Assembly (NCBI GenBank): GCA_028622995.1 | Contig: JAJQJQ010000090.1 | Location: 204,445-268,444 of the forward strand | Length of the DNA: 64,000 nt | Source: Panagrolaimus kolymaensis | Lineage: Eukaryota > Nematoda > Chromadorea > Rhabditida > Panagrolaimidae | Reading direction: 5' to 3' | Shown: piece after piece, positions 50,377-59,361 of the stretch | Layout of the letters: each line of letters opens with the position of its first letter | Position numbering within the stretch: position 1 is the first letter of the stretch | Notes under the pieces: generated by a model | Seen by the model: only the letters and a program-made list of their open reading frames with translations | What the model was told of the DNA's origin: nothing | Databases searched by the model: none | Program-made: the position numbers and the translations under genes

Positions 50377-50933
50377 CTAAAAGGATATTGTTTTAGTAAG
50401 CAATAACAAGAAAAATTAAATTTGCAATAGAGTTGACAAAATTTTAAGTTTTTTTTAACTTTGAAAATCTTTAGTTTATATCAAAAAAATTAATCGAAAA
50501 CTAAAAGGAAAAAAGATTTTTTAGTAAATTTTTATTATTTTTAGAATTGAAATTGAAAACCTTTAAACAAAATTTTTAAATTTTTTTGTAACTCCGAAAA
50601 GAATTTGGAATTTTTAAACAGAGATAGGTGAATAATCCAACAATTTCAAAATGTTCAATAAAAATCAAAAAAAAGTTTAAAATTAGAATATATTTACCAA
50701 ACAGGGTTAGAGTAATTAAAGAGGGAATGATTATAAAAATGTAAAATGAACTGATTTTAAAACGATATCAACAAATAAGAAAAAAATCAAAATTCAGGAC
50801 TAAAAGATTCGAGTAAAAGTCATAACAATTAGGAAAAAAATATATATTTCTCAGGGTTATGAGGAAAAAGAATTAAAATGTTGATTCATTTTACTATTTG
50901 TAAGTATGTGCTTTGATAAACATATAAACTAAC

Positions 50934-51034
50934 TTTTAGCATCTTTAAGATTCAAGCCGAACCAAACAACCAACAGTGTAATAACCAATGTGAAGCAAAA
51001 TGACAACAAAATAAAAATCCAATTTTTGATCAAT
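50934..51034 (-). other. possible membrane-helix exon upstream of the glycoprotein exon
   Basis: Bounded by TTTTTTAG and GTTAGT. One frame encodes a strong hydrophobic helix (WIFILLSFCFTLVITLLVVW) followed by FGLNLKDAK. Spliced directly to the exon at 50376 it is out of phase, so it belongs to another transcript, needs a further exon, or is chance. It is the only coding-like patch between the glycoprotein ORF and the right end of the element. Confidence 0.3.
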
Positions 51035-52315
51035 CTAAAAAATAGCATATTTCAGTAATGGCATCAGAAAAACAAATTTGTTTAAGGTAAATGCAGAAGG
51101 TGAAGAAAGATATTTATTTTCGTAAGATAAATTTGAGTGGGCTAAGAAACGTATGGAGACTTTTATTTAATTGTGGACTGAATAAAAAAAATTCTAATTA
51201 ATTGGCCTACAATAAATTTATTTTGCTATAAAAAATTTATGGCGTTTTATTAATTTTTCGCTTGTAATTGATTAAAGATATTATTTAATCATGCCAACAA
51301 AAAAAAGAGAAAAAAAAATCTTAACAGTATGAAAATATATTTAAGAAAAAAGCTTGGTTAATAGGTATTGCAGGCAAAGCAAAAAGATAAAAATTACAAA
51401 GTCTAAAAGTTAATATTTTTAAATGGGAAGAAAATGTCGAAAAGTTGCGAAAGTCATTGGGTGTTAAAATAGGAGAAGATTTTAGGCCTTTGAAAAATAA
51501 TCATAGATTCTCTCATTCGTTTTTGAATGGGTCCTATAAAAGGCGGTGAAAAAATACATTAGCCGGACTAGAGCAATAACATTTAAAGAAAAACAAAAAC
51601 AAAAAACGTTGCCGCAATAGGAGGTATAAAAAAAAGAAAACTTTCATTATCGGCAAAAAACTTTTAGGAACATCTGTCAGCGCTGTATAAAATTTGGTAA
51701 AAATAACCTTTCATATACGAAAATAAAAAAATATTTGCGCTGTCTGATCGTTTTAATGTTTGGTGCAGAAAAAAAGTTCCGTATTTTATTTTTTTCGTTG
51801 CTGAAAGATATCTCCTTATTTTTTGGTTGCTCAAAGAAAGTTCCGTATCTTATTTGGGCTTTTCTATTTATTTTTTACTTTGAAACAAACACTATTTTTA
51901 TATTACTAAATCGCTCACCTTTCGCTAACTCTAAAGTCTACTGCATCCAAATATTGTAAATAAGAAGAATAAAGCATTTCTGAAAATGACAAAAGTTGAT
52001 ATCATTTGTAACGAAAAAAATAAAGATTGAAAAGCATTAATTCTCATTTGTAATAACTTACTGCAATGATAATTAAAATCCATGATGTAATTATAGGAAA
52101 ACCGATGGCAAAATTATTGAAGAAAAATTATGAGAAAAAAAAAGATATATCTTTCAAGAAAAAATAGTCACTTTTAATTTTAGTTATTTTTAATATTGAT
52201 ACATTAACCCAATAATAAAGTTGTAGTGACATAAATGCAATAAAACAAATTCTTGTAGTTTGCATTTTTAACAAATATGAATAATTTATATTCAAAAAAT
52301 TAGTGCCATTTTATG

Positions 52316-52468
52316 CTCGGCCGGATTTTCTCGTCGGATGAATTTTACCTTTAACCGCTTTTTCTTGGTGGTCGTTTTTTCCTCGGCCGGTTTTTCTCAC
52401 GGCCGCTTTTCCATTTGGCCGTTTTTATCTCGGCCGTATTTTATCTTCGGCCGGAATGTAACGTCATC
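52316..52468 (-). repeat. right terminal inverted repeat of the MULE
   Basis: The reverse complement starts ATGACGTTACATTCCGGCCG and aligns without gaps over the first 39 bases with the left end (43349 on). It continues as the same family of GGCCG-containing units. The terminal base pair differs between the ends (C versus G). Confidence 0.85.
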
Positions 52469-52539
52469 AAATGGATGTTCCTTAAACGTGTGCTTATTGC
52501 TTTGCAACGTAGCATCCCTTTGCTTGTTCATGTTTTAAG

Positions 52540-52880
52540 ATTAGAAACTTTAATACACACTTTAGAGTGATTCATGCTATTAATCCTCTTTTTAAAGTAC
52601 ATATATGTTTTACTTCTAAATGTCAAAAGCAATTGGTCTTTTTCTTTTCTTTACCAAAAGATGCTTTAACTAAACAATAAACAACCAAAGTTTGACATTA
52701 TTTATTTATGCGCCCATGGCTCAGTGGTATAAATGCTTTGCCTTTACACTCCTCCTATAGTTGGGTTCAAATTTGGCCGATGATGGTTTACACATTTCAC
52801 CTTGAAAAGATGACTTCTTCTGATATGAACTTTTCGTGGCTGAGGCTGAATTAACTTTTTCACTTTTTTCTTTATTTTTG
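52540..52880 (+). mobile_element. tRNA-like (SINE-type) insertion in intron 1 of the REEP pseudogene
   Basis: About 350 bp here are absent from the same intron of the left arm. Within it, 52709-52785 has a pol III A-box-like TGGCTCAGTGG (52717 on) and a B-box-like GGGTTCAAAT (52763 on), with GCGCCC at the 5' side. The T-stem and acceptor stem do not pair well, so this is not a working tRNA but is consistent with a tRNA-derived SINE or tRNA pseudogene. A direct repeat AACTTTTTCACTTTT occurs just 3' of it. Confidence 0.45.
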
Positions 52881-53831
52881 CGGTTTTATTGTTTTGATAT
52901 AACTTTTTCACTTTTATTAAACCTTTGTTTTTTAGATCGCTTATGCATTTGCTGGAATATTCTCTGCTTTGATGATCTGGAATAACCTTGGAGATTTTGT
53001 TTGTACTCTTATTGGATTTGCTTATCCTTCAATTGCAACATTTAAAGTAAGTTTTGTTTTCTTTTTTCTTGCTACTTTCACGATTAAAGTTTTAGATTCT
53101 CAATCCATCATCTCATCGTCCTCCACCATCAAATGCTATCAAAGATCATTGGTTTCGATATTGGAGTATCTTTGGATTTGTAAGCTGTATCGATGTAACT
53201 TTTGGTAGATTATTCAATGGTTTTCCACCATATCAAATGTGCAAGGTTGGTGCATTCTATCTTAAGATCATGATGTTAACGGATTCTTCCATGGATTAGC
53301 AACTAATTTGCATTGATTGTTTTAACTTTTTATAACACTTTTTGTTTTTTATGTATCACTCTTTTTGGCTGCATCATATCCTGATTGGAATGTATCTTCT
53401 ATCGTTCATTCATATCTTGTAGCTCCCGTTGTCAAATGGTTATCGAAATTCGTCAATAAATATGTATTACCAACCAAATAAATGATGAAGCTTTGGATTA
53501 TTCTCTTCACGCTCTAATGGAATTTTGATAGATTATTAAATTACTATGTAAACTGATAATATGTATGTATGTATATATGGAATAAACTCTTGTAATCTTG
53601 TATTGTTTTGTTTCATGTGTTTTTGGATTTTTTGTTTTGGTGGAGCGAGGTATTTGACTGTAAGAATTTTTTGGCCTTGAAGCAATCGTTTTAACTTTCC
53701 TTCTGAAAATTGCAAACACATATTTCTTTCAATAAACAAAACTCATAGCACCTCCTCGATCGAGGCTGTAATTCTACTTTAAATTCTCCACATTTTTTGA
53801 GCTTACTAAAAGCTTCTTTTTTTTTGAAAAA

Positions 53832-55868
53832 CATAAATCCCAAAAAAAATATGTATGAATGCTTTACTCGGATGCTTTTTTTTCTTCAATATTTTTATAT
53901 GTATGTAAACAATCTCTTTTTCCTCATTACCTTGCCTCCCTCGTGTTTCCCCTTCTTCCTGTTTTTTTCGATTTGATTCAATGCGGTTGATGCTGCTGCA
54001 ACAGTGTTTTGCAGTCAATTCCATTTCCTCGCTTCCTTGCTTGCTTGCTAGGTTGCTGCTAGAAAATGTGGTAGAAAACTTATATTATTTTTCTTCTCAA
54101 TAATAAGCAAGCAGCAAACTGGAAGAAAGAAATAAAGGTAATCTCTCTCATTTCTTTTCAGTTTTTTTTCTTCCAAACAAAGATAATAATATAAAAAAGA
54201 GGTGCGACAACAACTCCGGCGACGACCAACGTCGTTGATGATGAAAAAAGCCGATGAACAAACAAAACAAAAAAGCTTGAAACCTCCAATGAAAAAGAAT
54301 GTATGAAATAATTTTTTTTGTTTTGTTTTTTCGTATGTTTTTATGTTGAAAGTTAACAACTTAAAATTTTTTGTAGGTCTTTGAACGTGTTTGAAATGCT
54401 TGATTTTACATTGATTTTTTTTTCTCTCGAGTTCTTTGAGGTTTTTTTTCTTCATCAATTTTTTTTTGTGATCATTGCTTTTATATTTGAGTTTCTAAAA
54501 TCAATAATTTTTTGTTAGTAAATTTTTCTGAAGCTTTTTTACTTTCAAATTCTGCATTAAAAATAAATTTTTAAATTTACAATTTTCTAAACAATTTTTT
54601 CTTTTTCTTCTTCTCTTATTTTTTTGAGAAATCATCATCACTTTTACTTATGTACTACATATAGTTAGTCAGTTGATCATCAAGAAGAAGAAAAAAACTA
54701 AATTATGCCTTTTTTCTTTGTATGAGAAAAATATCATGGAATTGGACTGATAAAAGGATTGTTTTTATATAAAATAAAAATAAAGCTTGCGTCAAATAGG
54801 AAATAGTTTTTTTGTTTGTTTTGTACTTTCTTTTTTGTTATCTTTCAACTGCGAAATCTGAAGGAAAAAAAAATCATAATGCTTAAAATCAATTTTGTTT
54901 TGTTTTATTTGGGCGTTTTAACGTTTTTTTTTTGTTTTAAGAAAAAATATGGGTAGTTGCTTAAATTTATTTCTTATCATTATTTTTTGGATACTTTAAT
55001 CTTGAATGCAAGTAATTAGGAAAAAATATTTTAAAATATGGGAGTGTATGAGATTGCTTTCATTTTTGATTACTAAAAAATTATAAAAAATGGGCAGCTA
55101 ATTAGTTTTTTAATATAAATCAAGCCATTTTGTTTTGTTTGCTATAAAAGGATGGCTTTTAGATAAAAAAAATATTTTGTAAATTTTTTTAATGACTTCG
55201 GGAGCCGCCACATCATAAATTTTATCAGTTTTCTTTTCAAATTTGTAAATAGAGGGCATCGAATTTTTCTTATATATAAAAGAAAAAACTGTCATAAGAA
55301 ATTATTAATAATTTTCATTTTTTCTTTTCTCTCTTTTTTAATTTAAGGTTCCATAGCCGGTTGATGCGATGCCATTGGATGCCGATTTTGAGGCAATGAA
55401 TTTTTTTTTCTTTTTTATAAAATAGGTTGCTATTTCTAAAATTTTAAAATAGCAAAGAAGATTTGTTGTTTGATCTTCCAGGGAAGCTAATCAATAGGGT
55501 TATTTATTTTTTGACTAACAAGGCCTAACAAGGGTTTGATTTAAGCCAATGATAGAGTTTTCCGCTTTGATAATTTTTAATCGATATCAAAAAATTTTCG
55601 TTAACTGTATTTTACAAATTACTCACTTTTGCTAAAAATTCTAAGTTTTAAGTTTTATGAAGAAAATATTTAAAAATTATGGAACAAAATTGTGTCTAAA
55701 ATTTTTTCTTCATTCATTTCCTTCCTAGTAATTTTGATTGTGTTTTACGCACTTGGAAATCCTCCATGGGAAAATTCAATAAAAATGAAAAATAAATGAA
55801 AATTAGCATAAATGTGAATGAAACTGCAAAAAGCTTTCATTTTATAAAAATGAAGCGCTGGTGAGTGA
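53832..55868. other. AT-rich intergenic, 2 kb
   Basis: Low-complexity T-rich DNA with no splice-supported gene on either strand. The minus-strand open frame at 54048-54458 is Lys/Phe-rich translation of homopolymer runs. Nothing else recognised. Confidence 0.5.
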
Positions 55869-55876
55869 CTGATGAT

Positions 55877-56415
55877 CATACTGGGGCAAGTCGGGCGCGC
55901 CCAGGCGCGTTGCGCCCGTGGCTCGACGGGTCGCGCTCTAAAAAATGGAGGGTCGCGCACAGGGGTGAGCGGAATTCCGCTTCCGTTTCCGTTTCCGTGG
56001 AATTCCGTGGTTTTTTTACTTCCGTTTCCGTTTCCGCTTCCGTAAAAAAAAAATTTAAATTTCCGCTTCCGTTTCCGCTTCCGCGTAAGCTTAAAAAAAG
56101 AAAATTCTAATACAAAATTTCCGTTCCGTTTCCGTTTCCGCGGAATTCCGGGCATTTTCAATTTCCGTTTCCGTTTCCGCTTCCGCCGAACTTCCTCGGT
56201 TCCGTTTCCGGTTCCTTCCGTTTAAGGAAAAGCCACTTCCGCTCACCCCTGGTCGCGCACCAAAATCTTTAAAATCTAATGGTAAAAAAAATTCGATGTG
56301 GTACTTATTAATATTTGGAAATTTTTTTTTTGAGAAAAACAACAGGGCATACCCTTTGGTCAAAAAGGGGTCGCGCAAAATTTGAAAATTTGGCGCCCTA
56401 AGTTGCCCCAGTATG
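55877..56415. mobile_element. 539-bp non-autonomous TIR element (outer), host of a nested MITE
   Basis: Ends CATACTGGGGCAA and TTGCCCCAGTATG are perfect inverted repeats. Flanks carry a perfect 8-bp duplication CTGATGAT (55869-55876, 56416-56423). There is no coding capacity. The left part is strongly GC-rich (GGGCGCGCCCAGGCGCG), unlike the surroundings. An 8-bp duplication suggests hAT or Mutator superfamily mobilisation. Confidence 0.8.
55960..56251. mobile_element. 292-bp hAT-like MITE made of TTCCGT repeats (inner)
   Basis: Inverted ends CAGGGGTGAGCGGAA and TTCCGCTCACCCCTG are flanked by a perfect 8-bp duplication GTCGCGCA (55952-55959, 56252-56259). The interior consists almost wholly of TTCCGT/TTCCGC hexamers with several GGAATTCCG palindromes. 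The CAGGGGTG terminus and 8-bp duplication fit the hAT superfamily. It inserted into the outer element and so is younger. Confidence 0.85.
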
Positions 56416-56423
56416 CTGATGAT

Positions 56424-57157
56424 TTTTAGTGGGCCAAAAATGCCTAATGGATCCAAAAATTTTAAAGGATACAAAAAATTCAAAGGATCTAAATTTAGAG
56501 ATTGTAAGGAGATCATTCTGGATTTTTCTATTAAAAATGGTAGGGGAATTTTTTGAGGAACTTTTAAAACATTTTGAAAGTAAAGTAAAGTGCAATGAAA
56601 CAATGATGAATGCCGGTGGATTCTAAGTATCAGAGAATGCTAAAGTATCTGAATAAAGGATCTAAAGGATCCATAGATGCCAAATGTTTGCAAAATATAA
56701 ATACACGGCCGGCCGGTAAGCCGGCGCCGTGATAAATGAACATCAAACTTTATTTTATCAGAAAGAAGCGAATGGAAGCTATCAGTGAGGGGTTTTAAAT
56801 TATTTTGGGTTCTTTAGAAAGATTATGTTTATTTTAATTGCATTAATGTAGGCAAATATTGGGGCCATAATGGTAGCACTTTGTGCCTGAGAAATTTTAA
56901 GACGAATTTTTCATTCCTTAAATAAGTATTATTAAAAGCAGTAGAGACCTTATTGGTATTTTTATCGCTGGAGTAACGACATTAGCTGCCGATGGGAGAA
57001 CTTTAGGTGTATGGGATGAGAATCTTAGATACCAAGACTGAGAAGGATAAAGATTTCTTGCCATACGATTTCAAACTATGATTTTTATAAAAAAAATTAC
57101 ATAAATTTAATCGAATTATTAATTTTTATAAAAAATTGTGTACAAAAAATAGAGATC
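56424..57157. other. intergenic, possibly the body of a Helitron-like insertion
   Basis: No gene recognised. A strong GC hairpin (CACGGCCGGCCGGTAAGC, with CCGGCGCCGTG closing it) lies at about 56705-56732. The DNA from about 56700 is less AT-rich than its surroundings and leads to the Helitron-type 3' end at 57158-57185. The left boundary was not found. Confidence 0.35.
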
Positions 57158-57185
57158 GCGGCCCGGAGGGCCGCTACTTGCCTAG
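57158..57185 (+). mobile_element. Helitron-type 3' terminus
   Basis: A 7-bp perfect stem GCGGCCC / GGGCCGC with loop GGA is followed after seven bases by CTAG (57182-57185) and then T. Hairpin plus CTRR-T is the signature end of Helitrons. The matching 5' TC end was not located, and there is no Rep/Helicase gene here, so at most a non-autonomous copy or fragment is present. Confidence 0.5.
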
Positions 57186-57870
57186 TAATACCAAAATTTT
57201 GATTGTATTTTATGGCGAATTTATTTTCTGCAAACTTTTTTTATTTATTTTTTTAATGAATCATTTTTATTTCGTGTCTTTTTTGTTTGTTTGTAAAACT
57301 TCCATTCTTTTTATTCTAAAATTTCAATCCAACGGTAACAATAATAAGAAGTCGCAACAAGAAATAAAAAAAATTTTTGCAACACAAAAACTTTGTTATT
57401 TGATGATTTTTTTTGTTGTTGAGGAAATTCTTGTGACTGACGGACGAGTGACGACTGACTTCTGTTTGTTATTATTTGTTTATCGGCATTCATTCACTTG
57501 CTTGACTCGACACACTTCCTCTGAGTTCTCGTTGTTGGTTGGTTGTTGATGCATGGGTTAACTGTTTTTGATTTTTTTTGAAGAATGAAAAAAAAAATTT
57601 GGAAGAAAAAATATACCCTTTTCAAATAACCCCGCCGAAGATATCTATTTTTTTTTATTTGTATTATTGGAAGACAAAGTTAAAAATAAACTTTTTGAAA
57701 TGAAAGCATACGAGAAAATTTTTTTTTTGTAAAAGCGAGTAAAATTTTGAGTATTGTTTTTTTATTTTTCGCTCTCGTGATTTTGCAAATTTTTATTGAT
57801 TGATTTTTTTGTTTGTTAAAATTAAATAATTATTTATTTATAGTTGATTTTAGTTTTAGATAATAAAAAA
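57186..57870. other. AT-rich promoter-side DNA
   Basis: No gene recognised; upstream region of the small membrane-protein pair. An ATTTATAG acceptor-like site at about 57842 may be the trans-splice site of the gene at 57871. Confidence 0.4.
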
Positions 57871-58193
57871 ATGGCTATCATGGGAATGTTTGCTCACGAC
57901 ATTTGTCGTTTAATTATGTTATTTTTGGTAGGTAAAAAAGTAAAATTTAATATTAAAAAATGGAGCAAGGATTTACCACAAAAAATTTTATTTTCAAAAT
58001 TCTTTTATAAAATCATGGAATCTTTTTTTTTCAGGGAGCACTAATGATATTTATAAACTTCGTCTTAGCTGCAGCAGCTTTGGATAAAATTAATTCCGTT
58101 AAACACATGTTACCTAAAGTTCCGGTTGTTCCTTTAGTTACTGGTGGTGGAGCTCAACTTACTGCTTTTATTGAAACCACTGAGAGCCCATGA
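57871..58193 (+). CDS. 71-aa small membrane protein, two exons
   Basis: Exon 1 is 57871-57927 and exon 2 is 58035-58193 (TTTTTCAG acceptor, TGA stop), 216 nt in frame. The start MAIMGMFAHDICRLIMLFLG leads into ALMIFINFVLAAAALDKI, giving one long or two short membrane helices, then a soluble end with LPKVPVVPLVTGGG. Not recognised. An AATAAATATAATAAAA polyadenylation signal follows closely, and the next gene starts 193 bp later on the same strand. Confidence 0.7.
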
Positions 58194-58386
58194 TTAATAA
58201 ATTAAACAAATTTTTTTTTGTAAAATAAATATAATAAAATTTTTTCTTTCCTTCTTTTTTTTTTTTTGAGATATTGGGTTTTAAGCCCTAAATTTTTATT
58301 TATATCTTTTTTTTATGAAAAATAATTTAAAATTTTCTTAGTTTGCATTTTATTACTTCGATATTTAAAAAAAATTATAACAAACG

Positions 58387-58763
58387 ATGGCTGCCCGTCC
58401 ATATGGTGAATGGCAATTAGTTGATTGGGTTCGATATGTTGGAGAATTTGTTGCATTTTTACTTTTATTTATAACATTTTGTATTCTTTGTGGAAGTGTA
58501 TCTTCATCTGGAACTATTCGAGGATGTATTAAAAGTAAGATTTTTCTTTGTATATGAAAGTCTAATTTAAAAAAATTGCATTTTTGGCGTCTTTTCGATG
58601 CTTATTTTTAAGTAAAAAAAATTTATTAATATATATTTTAAAAAATTCTAAAATATCAAAAACTTTGCTTTGCTCCAAATAAATAATAAATTTTATAATT
58701 ATTATTACAGATTTGGTTGATGGAAAGCCTGTTTGTGATCGAATGCATGTGAAAGAAAATTGA
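58387..58763 (+). CDS. 66-aa single-pass membrane protein, two exons
   Basis: Exon 1 is 58387-58534 and exon 2 is 58711-58763; 201 nt in frame to TGA. A polar N-terminus (MAARPYGEWQLVDWVRYVGE) precedes one strong helix (FVAFLLLFITFCILCGSV) and a short Cys-containing tail with CIK..LVDGKPVCDRMHVKE. Spacing of 193 bp from the preceding small membrane-protein gene resembles nematode operons with spliced-leader resolution. Family not recognised; the two proteins may act together. Confidence 0.7.
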
Positions 58764-58869
58764 TTGAATGCACACAAATTAAATTGCCTCATTTTTTGTT
58801 TTTGTTTTTATAAATAAATGAATCCCCCTTTTAAATAATAAAGTTTTTAATATAAATAATTTATTTTTG

Positions 58870-59361
58870 CAAGTACATAAGTTAAAGAAAAATATTTGTT
58901 TATAAAACATTCATTTTAAAAATCATTTTGTCAAATAGTCAGTCAATCTCCTATCTGATCTTGCTCCATTCAAACGATGCTCTGCTCTTACAGGTCCTGC
59001 AACGCAATCACCAGAATTATGGCAGCCTATTTTGCAAGCATTCTTTTTTTGCTTTTTTGTTTGTGCTTTTTCGTTCAGTAGGAGTTATCTGTTATTTATT
59101 CGAAAGGTTGTTTGTTTTCTTGTAAAAAGTAGTTAATGAAATAACATAATCATGTTGAAAAGAAGAAGAAAAAAAATCAACATAGTCGTTTTATTTTGCG
59201 TGTTTTCTTACAATTTCCATGTTTGTGAAAAAAATTAATGCAAATTTTCAGATTCATTCACTCAATTTATTTTTCTATGATGTTTTTTCACTTTCAACAA
59301 TTCGTCGAAATTCAAAAGCGTGTTGTGTTCTCTCAAAGCAAAAGCAACAACGACAACGACG
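58870..59361. other. intergenic before the histidine phosphatase gene
   Basis: AT-rich with a GC-richer 5'UTR-like patch at 59300-59361. No other gene recognised. Confidence 0.4.

Larger units (their letters stand above)
43348..52468 (-). mobile_element. Mutator-like element (MULE), 9.1 kb, with transposase and envelope-like cargo
   Basis: Flanked by a perfect 8-bp duplication AAATGGAT (43340-43347 and 52469-52476), in the size range used by Mutator elements. The left arm of the duplication has a single related site (GAAATTGGATGTTCC) at the same intron position, so the insertion postdates the duplication. The ends are inverted repeats of about 150 bp made of short GGCCG-containing units. Inside, on the minus strand, lie an 11-exon MULE transposase (48423-44982) and, upstream of it, a 594-codon membrane glycoprotein ORF. 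The plus strand shows no supported gene. 43506-44981 and 51035-52299 are AT-rich and look non-coding. Confidence 0.9.
42642..53481 (+). pseudogene. REEP/DP1 gene, right copy, inactivated
   Basis: Same four exons and exon lengths as the left copy: 42642-43295, 52936-53046, 53096-53245 and 53353-53481. Three lesions are visible. Codon 121 is TAA at 43002-43004, where the left copy has CAA in a Gln run. Intron 1 contains the 9.1-kb Mutator-like element plus a smaller insertion. The acceptor before the last exon reads TTTTTTAT where the left copy has TTTTTTAG. Exons 2 and 3 are otherwise nearly unchanged, so decay is recent. A transcript could at best make the Lys/Ala/Thr-rich N-terminal segment without the membrane domain. 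Confidence 0.85.
40436..53830 (+). repeat. right arm of the inverted duplication, split by a 9.1-kb element
   Basis: Inverted counterpart of 25010-28946. High identity starts inside exon 4 of the vWA-like gene (about 41135) and runs through the REEP copy to about 53830, apart from two insertions: the Mutator-like element at 43348-52468 and a roughly 350-bp tRNA-like insertion at about 52540-52880. The arms are separated by 11.5 kb containing three other genes. Confidence 0.85.

Noticed and set aside
51735..51959. 74-codon hydrophobic plus-strand open frame inside the MULE
   Set aside because: It has an ATG but no splice context or family resemblance, lies on the strand opposite to the element's genes, and its Phe/Leu-rich composition is expected from T-rich DNA.
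52709..52785. Functional tRNA gene
   Set aside because: A- and B-box words are present, but the acceptor and T stems do not pair, so it is listed only as a tRNA-like insertion.
54048..54458. 136-codon minus-strand open frame
   Set aside because: Translation is dominated by Lys and Phe from homopolymer runs; no ATG context, motif or splice signal supports it.
55745..56161. Minus-strand open frame with Arg/Lys/Gly/Asn-rich repeats
   Set aside because: It is the translation of the TTCCGT hexamer array of the nested MITE.
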